Virus record (IMG/VR): IMGVR_UViG_3300037102_000031
Span: 1-40,445 of that record
DNA: 40,445 nucleotides
DNA from: a virus
Strand: one strand, 5' to 3'
Position 1 is the stretch's first letter; each line of letters opens with the position of its first letter. This document shows, in pieces, positions 17,044 through 26,700 of this stretch. The notes under the pieces are model-generated. The model saw only the letters and a program-made list of their open reading frames with translations, did no database searches and was not told the origin of the DNA. The translations under genes and the position numbers were made by a program.

Positions 17044-17685
17044 GTGGCAAATACGAGCGGCTACGCAGAGTTAAAAACATCGGACCTCCAGGACGAAACC
17101 CTCTTCGCCCTGAATCAGAGGATGCGCTATCTATACCAGAAGGTGTCTGGCGTTTACGGACAAAACTCCCCCAATCTGCTCTCGTCCCCTACGCTGGCAA
17201 CAGCCTACTCTTCACAGCAGACGGCCCAGAATGTATCCCCAAACGAGTTCATCACGAACGCGGTTGCCAATAAGCTCTACGGGATAGCAGCTATCCAGGC
17301 GGCAATCAATAGCGGCAAGCTTCAGGTTGGTGGGCCGAACGGCCAACAGGTAGCGCAGGCGGCGCTTTTCACGATCATCACCCTAGCGCAGCTTCCTACG
17401 GCTGGGACGCTGGCTACAAATGCCGACAATGCCGGGATGACGTTCTTCATCAGCGACTACTACCACTGGCTAGAGTTCAACGGGACGGGGTATCAGTGGC
17501 ACCCGTGGGAGTCGGACGGGTCGGCCTATTACCGGCTGGCGGATGCTCCCCCCAATTGGGGCAGATGGGCTTCGGTCAGCGGCGGAGGGACAGCCGCCTT
17601 CCTGCAATCTAACGGGACGTTGGGGTTGGCCACTATGGCAACAGTGACAGCGGGATTCTTTACGGGAGTGTGGTTCCGCCAATGA
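17044..17685 (+). CDS. Virion protein with trimer-like helical start and glycan-pocket-like end
   Basis: 213 residues, GTG start 1 base after the previous stop. The N-terminal ~100 residues are helical and polar (DLQDETLFALNQRMRYLYQKVSGVYG, FITNAVANKLYGIAAIQAAINSGKL). The C-terminal ~90 residues form a small beta domain with many Trp/Tyr (YHWLEFNGTGYQWHPWESDG, PPNWGRWASVSGG), ending at a terminal GVWFRQ. Such a helix-then-Trp-rich layout is common in phage fibre or baseplate proteins. It overlaps the next gene by 4 bases (ATGA). Confidence 0.55.
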   Translation: MANTSGYAELKTSDLQDETLFALNQRMRYLYQKVSGVYGQNSPNLLSSPTLATAYSSQQTAQNVSPNEFITNAVANKLYGIAAIQAAINSGKLQVGGPNGQQVAQAALFTIITLAQLPTAGTLATNADNAGMTFFISDYYHWLEFNGTGYQWHPWESDGSAYYRLADAPPNWGRWASVSGGGTAAFLQSNGTLGLATMATVTAGFFTGVWFRQ

Positions 17686-18263
17686 CACTTAAAAAAGATG
17701 GTCCGCTTTACGAGATGGGCGATCTGATTGTGGCTCCGGTCTCGATGGACCTTTTGGCCAGCGCGTACCTGACGATGAAGATAGACGGCACGCTCTCTGT
17801 GCTGTTTTACGAGTCAGACCCAGGCATCCCGAAGTTTCTAGCCACGCACTCTGATCCCAACGCCATCACCTACGGCTGCTACCTGAAGTCTGGAGACAAG
17901 ACAAAACTGGTGGGGATTGGACATATCTCTGCGGCCATTGGGAGAGGCGATGGTAGCAAGAAATCAGAACTAAGCTGTGCCTTTTTTGCCGGATACCAGC
18001 GTCGGGATATTACCTTCCCTCTATCCCAGATGATGCTGGAGCAGACCTTCGACCGCTACGACATCGACGTTCTATTTGGGACGACGCCAGAAAAGAACAG
18101 AGCAATGCTGATGTTTATGAAAAACCTGGGGTTTGGGCACACTGCCGAGCCCATCCCTTACTTTACCACCTGGAAGGGCGAGGTTTGTGGGGTCTATGTT
18201 TCGTGGATTACGCGGGAGATGTGGCAGGATATTAGCCCCTTCAAGGACCACGATTCCAAATAA
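17682..18263 (+). CDS. GNAT-fold-like protein at head of ejection module
   Basis: 193 residues. The C-terminal part has the order of an acyl-CoA N-acyltransferase (GNAT) fold: a strand-rich first half, then 'EQTFDRYDIDVLFGTTPEKNRAMLMFMKNLGFGH', in which 'T-x-x-x-N-x-x-x-x-x-F-x-x-x-L-G-F' matches GNAT motif B (the helix followed by 'lGF'). A clear acetyl-CoA loop (R/Q-x-x-G-x-G/A) is not evident, so it may have lost catalysis. GNAT-like proteins often precede ejection proteins in T7-like phages. ATG 17682 overlaps the preceding stop (ATGA). Confidence 0.5.
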   Translation: MTLKKDGPLYEMGDLIVAPVSMDLLASAYLTMKIDGTLSVLFYESDPGIPKFLATHSDPNAITYGCYLKSGDKTKLVGIGHISAAIGRGDGSKKSELSCAFFAGYQRRDITFPLSQMMLEQTFDRYDIDVLFGTTPEKNRAMLMFMKNLGFGHTAEPIPYFTTWKGEVCGVYVSWITREMWQDISPFKDHDSK

Positions 18264-18277
18264 AGGAGCAGTAACTT

Positions 18278-18892
18278 ATGGGCGGCGACCAAGGACAAGG
18301 CCAGCAGAATCAGATCACCCAGCAGCAATTGGGCGTCGAACAACAGTACCTCGGGATGGCGCAGAACCAGCTTACCCAAGAGCAAACATTGACGGCCCCG
18401 CAAAAGACGTACAATACTGGCGTCATCAATGCCGCTGAAAGCGGGAACTATTCTAACCTGATCTCTGCCGCAGGCCCCGCCACTGGAACCATCGCTCAAA
18501 CCGAGAAGCAGGCGCAAGAGCAAATCATGAATTCAGTCCCCGCAGGACCGGGAAGAGACTATGCTCTCGCTGCCTCCAAGCAGGGCGAAGCAACGCAGAT
18601 GTCCACCACGCTCAACCAGCTTTTCCAGAATGCGCTTCAGTCCAATACCAATATCGGGTTGGCATCGGCGGGCATCGGCCTTCAGGAAACTGGTGCTGGG
18701 TTGTCAAGCGCGAACATCGCGAGCCAGTCTAACCAAGCCACCATGAACGCGAATGAACAACAAAAATCCAGCACAATGTCCATGATTGGATCTATCGCCG
18801 GTGGTTTGGGCAGCGCGGCTGGCGGTGGCGCGTTTGGCTCTCTTGGAGGGGGTGGCGGCAGCACGGCTGGGGCAGAAGGACTGATGGGATAG
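18278..18892 (+). CDS. Gln/Ala-rich protein, candidate internal (ejection) protein like T7 gp14
   Basis: 204 residues with aaaggagcagtaactt before ATG 18278, a strong ribosome site. Residues 1-45 are Gln-rich (NQITQQQLGVEQQYLGMAQNQL). The middle is Ala/Ser/Gln-rich helix (residues ~100-160), and residues ~165-195 form a Gly-rich hydrophobic stretch (MIGSIAGGLGSAAGGGAFGSL) of the kind that can insert in membranes. Size, composition and place before two large proteins match T7 gp14, which forms part of the DNA-ejection channel. This is positional inference; sequence identity is not evident. Confidence 0.5.
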   Translation: MGGDQGQGQQNQITQQQLGVEQQYLGMAQNQLTQEQTLTAPQKTYNTGVINAAESGNYSNLISAAGPATGTIAQTEKQAQEQIMNSVPAGPGRDYALAASKQGEATQMSTTLNQLFQNALQSNTNIGLASAGIGLQETGAGLSSANIASQSNQATMNANEQQKSSTMSMIGSIAGGLGSAAGGGAFGSLGGGGGSTAGAEGLMG

Positions 18893-18927
18893 CACACTCG
18901 ATTCTTTAAGAGTAGAGGGCTATAGCC

Positions 18928-20727
18928 TTGTCCACTACTCCCGTAGTCACGAGTCCACCTCCCGATACTGCCCAGACGACGGCTACTACGGCTAATCCAG
19001 CAGCCGGGCCGTTCAGTTCATTCCTTGACCCGTCCCAAATCGCGCCTTCTACCTATCAGGCTTCCCAGCAACGCCCTAGCGGTTATATGGGGAAGCTGGG
19101 CAAGGGGGCGATGATAATTGACAAGTTCCTTGAAGGAATGTCCAAGGGCCGGGCAATGCAATATGCCAAGTCGCGGCAGAAAGAAGCGGATATTTATAAC
19201 CGGATTGGGCAGACAGAGGAGTACGTCCGTAAATCTGACATTGACCCAGCTTTGCAGAAGCAGCAAATTGACAAACTAGAGGCCTTGAGGCTTGGGATAT
19301 TGAGGGATCAGACTAGCCCCGACGCGGCGGGTGGTGGTGGGGATTCTGGGCAGGGTGGCAAGAAAAAGGGGAAGAAGGACGATCAGGATCAAAGCCCCAT
19401 CGTGAAGTTTTTCCATCAGGCCGCAACCAACATGCTTGGTCCCGGTGCTCAGGCGTCGTCTTTCGACGAGAAGACCGTAAGGGCAACGCTGGGCGACGTG
19501 TCGCATGACGTGAGGATGGCGCAGTCGCAGACGGCACAGATTGCTCAATTCGGATCAATTGCTATAAACAAGATAAGTAAAGGGTTGTCGGACGGCACTA
19601 TTAAGAGCAGGGCGGATATTTTCAAAGATCCAGAACTTGCTCAAATCATGAATGCTTTAGGGAAAACCCCAACCGACAAATTACCTTCTGGTTTAGTTGA
19701 AATAATCAAATCCATCCCAGAGAAGGCCGAAACAGCTAAAGTCACCGACTATGGCACAGCCGAAGTGGACGGGAAACAAATCAATGTCGTTAGGACAGAC
19801 AAAGGATTAGAGGATGGGAAGGGGAATCCCGTTTCTCTTGACACCATTAAGCCGGGAAGCCTTCGCATGGGCAATGAATCCGCCCCGAAGCCCCCCACAG
19901 AGAAGCAGGTTGAGCTTGACCGCGCCTATGCGTCTTGGTCTAAGACACTGGGCAAGGACAAACTGGACGACGGCGAAAAGAGCATCGTTGCCGACCTGGA
20001 GAGGACGCCTAACAGCCCACTCAGTATAGAGATACAGGCGAATCTCTTAAAGCAGAAGGGGTCGAAGAATTTAGAACTGGCGAAGAATCAAGCTATTCTA
20101 CTTACGTCCCAAGAGAGGCAAACGTCAATTGCGGAGAAGGCAGCGAACGCCAGTTTGAGAATTGCCCTCGAAAGAATGAACCTTGACGACAAGAAGAACA
20201 AGTACAACCCGAGGGAACTGGACGACGTATCCAGGTCCATCATCAACGATGTTCACGGGGACGGGACTCCGGGGCAGGCGAAAGCATTGGAGGATCTTCG
20301 CAAATCAGCGAGCGACCCGAAAGACCCCAAGCGCACAGAGAGCGCGGGTGCTCTTAGAAAAATGGCTCTTGAGAATGTTAGAGATCACCCCGAGTTCTAC
20401 CAGCACCTAACCGACCAACAGCGCGAACAGGTTATCCATCACATCGACGGGATGCCTGTGGATAAGATTGTGGGCAGGGGCGGGAGCGCGGCTGCCGCCC
20501 CTGCTATACAGGGTCTTCACGGCAACAATACCGGGGCGAAACCCGGGCAGGACTCCGGGAGAAAGACCGACGACGTTCCGCAGACAGTTTCCAAGGTGAA
20601 GTCGCCAGCGGGAGCCGTTCTTCCCAAGGGACAAATTTGGGTTCAGGCCCCAGACGGGTCTGTCGGCTACATTCCAGCGGACAAGAAAGACGATTTCGCT
20701 AAAAAGCATCCAGGCTCGGTATTCTAG
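18928..20727 (+). CDS. Candidate internal (ejection) protein, 599 residues
   Basis: TTG start at 18928 with agaggg upstream (18914-18919); no ATG fits. Residues 1-35 are Thr/Pro-rich. Most of the rest is polar and helical with many Lys, Asp and Gln (KSRQKEADIYNRIGQTEEYVRK, NLELAKNQAILLTSQERQTSIAEKAA), with a Gly/Lys linker at ~130-155 and a final small beta segment (GAVLPKGQIWVQAPDGSVGYIPADK). The C-terminus resembles endings of phage internal virion proteins. Its place between the gp14-like and giant genes corresponds to T7 gp15. Inference only. Confidence 0.5.
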   Translation: MSTTPVVTSPPPDTAQTTATTANPAAGPFSSFLDPSQIAPSTYQASQQRPSGYMGKLGKGAMIIDKFLEGMSKGRAMQYAKSRQKEADIYNRIGQTEEYVRKSDIDPALQKQQIDKLEALRLGILRDQTSPDAAGGGGDSGQGGKKKGKKDDQDQSPIVKFFHQAATNMLGPGAQASSFDEKTVRATLGDVSHDVRMAQSQTAQIAQFGSIAINKISKGLSDGTIKSRADIFKDPELAQIMNALGKTPTDKLPSGLVEIIKSIPEKAETAKVTDYGTAEVDGKQINVVRTDKGLEDGKGNPVSLDTIKPGSLRMGNESAPKPPTEKQVELDRAYASWSKTLGKDKLDDGEKSIVADLERTPNSPLSIEIQANLLKQKGSKNLELAKNQAILLTSQERQTSIAEKAANASLRIALERMNLDDKKNKYNPRELDDVSRSIINDVHGDGTPGQAKALEDLRKSASDPKDPKRTESAGALRKMALENVRDHPEFYQHLTDQQREQVIHHIDGMPVDKIVGRGGSAAAAPAIQGLHGNNTGAKPGQDSGRKTDDVPQTVSKVKSPAGAVLPKGQIWVQAPDGSVGYIPADKKDDFAKKHPGSVF

Positions 20728-20729
20728 TC

Positions 20730-23700
20730 ATGCCTAGCGATGTGTTTGCTGAGTATGGGGGTGCTCTTGTAACTGCTCCGCCAGATGCCAAGACAGACAT
20801 CTTTGCGGAGTATGGTGGGAAATCTGTATCTACCCCTAAGCCGAACCTAGCCGCCGCTAGCGCAGAGGCCGAACGGGCTGCGGTTACGCACATGGGGCCA
20901 GTTACCCCTCCGGGGGAAGAAAAGCGACCGCTCTCAACCGTGCCTGGGGCAGAGAAAACGGGGCTACCTGGGGTGCCGTTGGTGGGCACATACCGGCCCA
21001 TTATCCCGATGGGAGTTCCGCAACCGCAGGTTCCGTATGGGCTGCAATCTCCCGAAGAACAAGCAAAGAGCGCCCCTCAGTTTACAAACCCGCGCACGGG
21101 AGCAAAGTCCCCTCGCGTGCCTCCAGGCCAAGAGGGCGGGCCAGTCTCTTGGATGACCGACATGCCGATCACTGGGGCTCAGCGGGTGGTGGCTGGCGTT
21201 GAGGGGTTGGGCAAGCCTGCGGAAGCGTTTGCCACCCCCGACAAGCCGGGTGGCTACGGCAACAAACTGACGCCTGAACTGAGGAAGCAGGCCTCTGCCG
21301 CTGGGACGGAAATCATAACTGGCGGGCTGGAGGTAGCGACTCCGTTTATGATCGCGGGCGCAGCCGTTGCGCCGGTTACGGCGCTCAAAGCCGTTGGCCT
21401 GTACGCGGGGACGGAATATGCTACCCGCAAGGGGCTTGAGTCGGCTGGAGTTGCTCCAGAACATGCTCGATTCTTCGGCCAAGTGGCCGGGCTGGCTTCC
21501 GGCTCTATCCCCATCGGCCTGAAGATCATCGACGCAAGGCTGGAAGCGCACAACGAAATTGCCGAGAAGTTGTTCCAGGAAGAAGCCGAAGGCGGGCAAC
21601 GTATCGAGAAGATGCGCGATGTTATCGCTCAGAGCCCTGAGATCGCTAAGCCCATCCCCGTATCCATTGGCGGCAAACCGCATGAGATTCGCTTCCTGGA
21701 TGTTGGCAAGAACGGACGTCTCTCCCGCGAGGTCATTGATCTTAAAACAGGGAAGCGCGTATATGCAGGATACGACAAGGCCGTTTCTGGATGGCTCCAT
21801 ATCCATGCCGACGCCGAGCAAGGTCCTGTCGTAAAACTGACGGTTAAGGATGCTACGGGCAAGGTAATCGAAGAAGGGCTCATCACCCCAGAGCAAGCCG
21901 ACTTTGCCAAAGACCTTGTGGCGTCTAAGGCTCCCGACCACACCGTAACGATTGAGCCGGTCGAGCAAGCGCCGAAACCAGCCGCCGAAGCCGCCACTAC
22001 GGAACCGCCCGTAACGTCAAAGAAAGGAGGTTCTGAGCGTGTCACGCCCGAAGGGCAACAGCCCGGAAAGGAAGTGATCCAGCCATCTAGCGCGGAGGCC
22101 CCTGCCCCGAAGACAGAGGCGGGGGCTACTGCGCCTACGGCGGATTTCAAGCCGGGGCAGGTATGGAACTTAAACGGCGGGGCTTACGCTGTCACCAGCA
22201 TCGAGGCCGACGAATCCGGCAAGCCTATCGTTAAATACGACTTCACCGGGCCGAAGGGGAATAAGAACCCCAACCAGAAGATCCCCCTTGCTGCGTTTAC
22301 CAGCATGATGTCGAAGGGCAAGCTCCAGGGTGCGGCAGAGGGCACTGCTGCGCCACCAGCGGCGGCGGAGCCACCGGCCAAGGCGGAAGCGGCCAAGCCC
22401 GTAGAGATGCCGTCAGAGGCCAAGGCAGAGCCAATTAAGCCGCCGCTCAAGCCGAAGCCTGCGCCGAAGCCCGTTGAGTCTGCATCCAGACAAGCGCCGC
22501 CTGCTGATGCGGCTAAGTCCGAATCTACACCCGCGAAGGTAGCCGGGGTTATATCTAGGGAAAGCAACAACTTACCGAATAAAGCCCCCCCCGAGGTGGC
22601 CACCCCTAAGGCCGTGACCGAGCCACCCGCGCCGAAGCTCGACCCTGAAGAACTCCCTGCGATGAAGCGGCTTAGGGCGGCAGGGCAAGCCATCTCCGAC
22701 ACGGAACTGACGCAGCTTCAACTGCCCAAGGCCAAAGTGATACTGGCGAAGCTCAAGCAGGTAGGGGAAGCTGCATTAGCGGAGGCCGACAAGCAGACCG
22801 ATCCCAGCGCAGCGGCAGAGCTAAGAAGGGTTGCGGCAGAGACGGACAAGCGGGCGGAGAGCATCCGCAACAGGGCGAAGGTGCTGGAGCAAGAGCAGGC
22901 GGCGAAGGCCGCGCCGAAGGCGACACCAGCACCGCCTACTACACAAAACGCTCCCTCAAATGAGGCGAAAAAGCAGGAAGTAGCGGCTGATAACTTAACA
23001 GAGGGCAACGAGTTAAGTTCTGCGTCTGTAAAACCTGCTCAGATTATTCCAAAAGATATTCCTCCCGTGACGAGAGCCAAGGCAGCAGACTTCAAGGTGG
23101 ATTCCGCGAAGCCGGAAGATCTGGTTGCATCACAGGACTTCCAGAAATGGGCTGGAGATCCCAACCAAAAGCGTTCTTTCCGCGATACCTACGGGGACGC
23201 CATCCGCATTGCGGATCAAATCCGAGATGCTATCAAGAGTGGGCGTCCAGCCGCTACTATTGAAGCGCAGAGAGAGGCATTAAGGGAGGCTCTTGAAGAG
23301 ATCGGCGTGAAGGCGGAAGCCAAGCCCACGGATCTCATATCGATTCCAGCTAGATCGAAATCCCGCGATACGGACAAGGGCTATGAACAGTGGGCAAAGG
23401 ATGTCCACAACCTGAGCCTGTCCACCTACCGAGACAAGACACCATTCGCGCCAAGTGACTTGACGAAGCTAACGGATACACAACTGGAGGATCTGAAGTC
23501 GGCTGTCGATGAGGCTGCGTCTTGGCACCCCAAGGTCCAGCCCGGTAGAGATCTGGTCTTCACCTCGCCAGAGCAAGCGGCGTCGATGAAGTGGTGGGAC
23601 AAGCAGCGGGACGACATCAAGAAGGAGTTCTGGAGGCGTGGAGAGCCAGCACGCGAGGCCGAGAAGCAGGCGAACAAGGTCGCGGCAGACAAGAAGGACC

Positions 23701-26700
23701 AGGAAGCCTTCGAGCGAGCCACGACCGTCAGGCCCAAGAACCCTACGCTCAAGGACGTTGACGCTCAGCGGGACAAGGACATTCCCGAAGGCTACCGCGT
23801 CTCGGGATACTCAGGCGGGCAGCGCCTACTGACGCAGGCCGGGCAGTTTAGCGTCTACCAGACATTCGATACGAGAGAGTGGGGATGGTACGACGAGAAG
23901 GTCGGCCCTTCTAAGAAGGTGAAGGAGCGATACCAGGAAGGAGTCAAGTCCCCAATCACTCAAAAGTATATCGACGACGAGACCGCCTACATTTATGGCC
24001 CGTGGGCAAAAGAGCGCAAAGTTGCGACCGCGCCTCCTCCCGCGCAAGCGACCGTGCCGCCGCCCTCAGCCGTAGACAAAGAACTGCCTGCGGCGAAGAA
24101 GAATACCGTGGAGCCGTCTGTCGAACGCTACGAGGAGTTGCAGAAAGAAGTCCGCGCCATACAGAAGAACCCCGTCTATGCAGAAGACACGCACGAGGGG
24201 ATGCAGCTTCGAGACCGTGCCCTTGAGTTAGAAGACGAGATGCTGTTGCACCGCAAAGTGGCGATAGCGAAGTATCAGGCAGACATTGACAGGGAAAAGG
24301 CGGAACGTGAAGCCAAGGCCAAGAAGGCCGAACCCCCAGCGGTGAAGAAGGCGGAGCATAAACCCGCACCAGCAGCCGAGAAACCACTTGAAACCAAGGA
24401 AGAAAAGAAGCAAACTAAAGCGGAAGAGAAGCCCGATGAGCAGCCAAAGCGATCTGACGACCGAGCAGTTGGAGAAGGGCCAAAGGTTTCAGGAACTCGT
24501 AAACCAAGCGTCCGACCGATTGCGGGTGAGGGGACGAAGATTCGTGTTCCAGGACGAGATCGAGCCTACGCCGCCGTCTACTCCGTCCGAGAACTCTCCG
24601 ACACCTACCCAAGCCACGACCCGTTCTCCTTTGAGCGAAACGCCGACTACCACCACCTGAACGACCGGGACTATACCGATCCCGTCGCACAAACTCGCGT
24701 TATCGTCAACAGCGGGGCAAAGTTCGATCCTGATTATCTAATCACGGATGATCCCACGGCCACCAACGGCCCGTCTATTATTGACCCGGATGGTAACGTC
24801 TTAGGCGGGAACAACCGGCGCATGACGCTGGAGCGCGTGTACGCGCAGAACCCCAAGGGGGCCGCTGCGTATCGCGCCTTGTTGGTGAAAAAAGCGGCTG
24901 TGTTCGGGCTTGACCCCAAAGCAATTGAAGGGATTAAGAAGCCCATATTGGTTCGGGAATTGAAGGACGCGGATGTCAAGCCACAACGCGCCATAACCGA
25001 TCTAAACAAGGGTACTACTGCCGCACTTTCGCAGGGAGAGCGGGCTACTGCTGACGCCAGAAGCATGACGGCAGAGACGGCCAGCCACATTGCCAGCGTC
25101 TTGGAATCTGTGGGGCCAGACGTAAACCTGAATGATGTCCTCAGTTCAAAGTATGGGCCGGTGCTCATCAACCGCCTCATCCGCGAGGGCATCTTCACAG
25201 AAGAGGAACGTCCCGCCCTACTAGATGACAAGAATGGAACCGTCACCAAGGAAGCTAAAAACCGAACGGCCAAGATGTTACTGGGGGATCTGTTCACAGA
25301 CAACCAGCAATTTGAACGAGCAGAACCTTCTCTTCGCAACAAGCTAGAGCGTACCGTCGTTTGGCTAAAGAAGGTCGAGCGCGTCCCTAGGTGGGGCCTG
25401 ACCAAAGACGTGCGCGATGCCATCTCCCTGATTGAGCACGAGCGCGACGAGAAGGAATACCAAGAGGCGCACGGATTCAAGGCTGGTGGGTTCTTGGCTG
25501 AAAACCAAGCCGATATGTTCGGTGGCGCTGGCGAGAGACCACAAGTATCTGAGAAGGCCGAGAGAATAGCCGAGTTCATAAAGGGGAACAGCCAAAAGAG
25601 TATTGCCCAAGCATTTAAGTCCTATGCTGCGGATGCGGCCAAGTCCTATGCTGCGGATGCGGCCAAAGCAGAGGAGTTGTTCGCAGAGAGGGCGCAGGAG
25701 ATGCCCACAGGGAAGGCTCCAGGGGAAGCATTTGATGACTCTTTCGGGGCAGCGAAGAAGGAACCTGAGCCATCTGCCAAAGCCGATACCGGCCCAATCA
25801 AAACGCAAGCCCCGCCGCAGGCGGCAGCGGAGCCGGAGTCTGCATCCAGACAGACGGCTCCCCCTCCCGGCGCTGGCAGCGTCACTCTTGGAGGTGGCCT
25901 GGGCGCGCTTGATCCCTACGTGGAAGAGGCTATCGACGTAGCCAAGAAGTACACTCCGCTCGTCATGTCGCACTTGGCAGAATTGCCTCCTGTCCAGGGT
26001 GCGGCTGAGACGATGAAGCTGGCTCGGCAGGCATTTGACCCACGGCATAACGTCTCCTTCGGCGCTCTGAACTCCGTGATGAAGCGTAACGGGAGCATGG
26101 TGGAGTTTAACTGGATTTTGCAGCAGCTTGGGGATCGGTGGCGTAGCCTGTTCGATGCGATGCCCGCCCGTATGCAAGTGGGGTTCGTTGATGCCATCCG
26201 GCATGGGCGCAAGCAGAAGGCGCAATTCCCAGCGCGAAGTAGCCTATTGGGGAAGAGGGAAGCACAGGACATATCCGCGCCGTTACAAGAGGCGGCTGAC
26301 TTCTTTAGGGGCGTAGACGACGATCTCTACCATTCCCTGCAAGAAGTGGGTGTCAATCCAGAATATCTGGAGAACCACTACCGGACTCTGTGGAAAGTGA
26401 TCCCCTCATTTGGGGAGCCGTCAGACAAGCGTGGGTTCAAGGGCGTCACTAAGCAGAGGCTTGAAGGCACCAAGGGGATGCTGAAAAAGCACGTCTTCGA
26501 GGATATGAGCGAAGGCTTGCGTTGGGACTTCTCCGCGTTGACGGAAGAGGAAGTCCATGCCGCCATGCAGAAGGCTGGGATCAGGCCGGATGGGTACAAG
26601 GTGGAGCAGGGTGTCGATAACCTGGAGGTGACGCCTTTCTCAGACAAGGCCATAGACGCCCTCAACAAACTGGAGAAGAGTGGGGCCGAAGTTGTCAAGC

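Noticed and set aside
17899-17915. GTCTGGAGACAAGAC, similar to the dispersed motif in reverse
   Set aside because: One base longer and opposite in orientation to all accepted copies.
20964-21968. 334-codon open frame on the - strand inside the giant gene
   Set aside because: It is antisense to the giant protein, with biased composition and no motif, as expected from G+C-rich codon use.
24388-24660. 90-codon + frame inside the giant gene with a fairly protein-like start
   Set aside because: The main frame here encodes the conserved DdrB-like domain, and the alternate ends in a Pro/Thr tract; no ribosome site of note.
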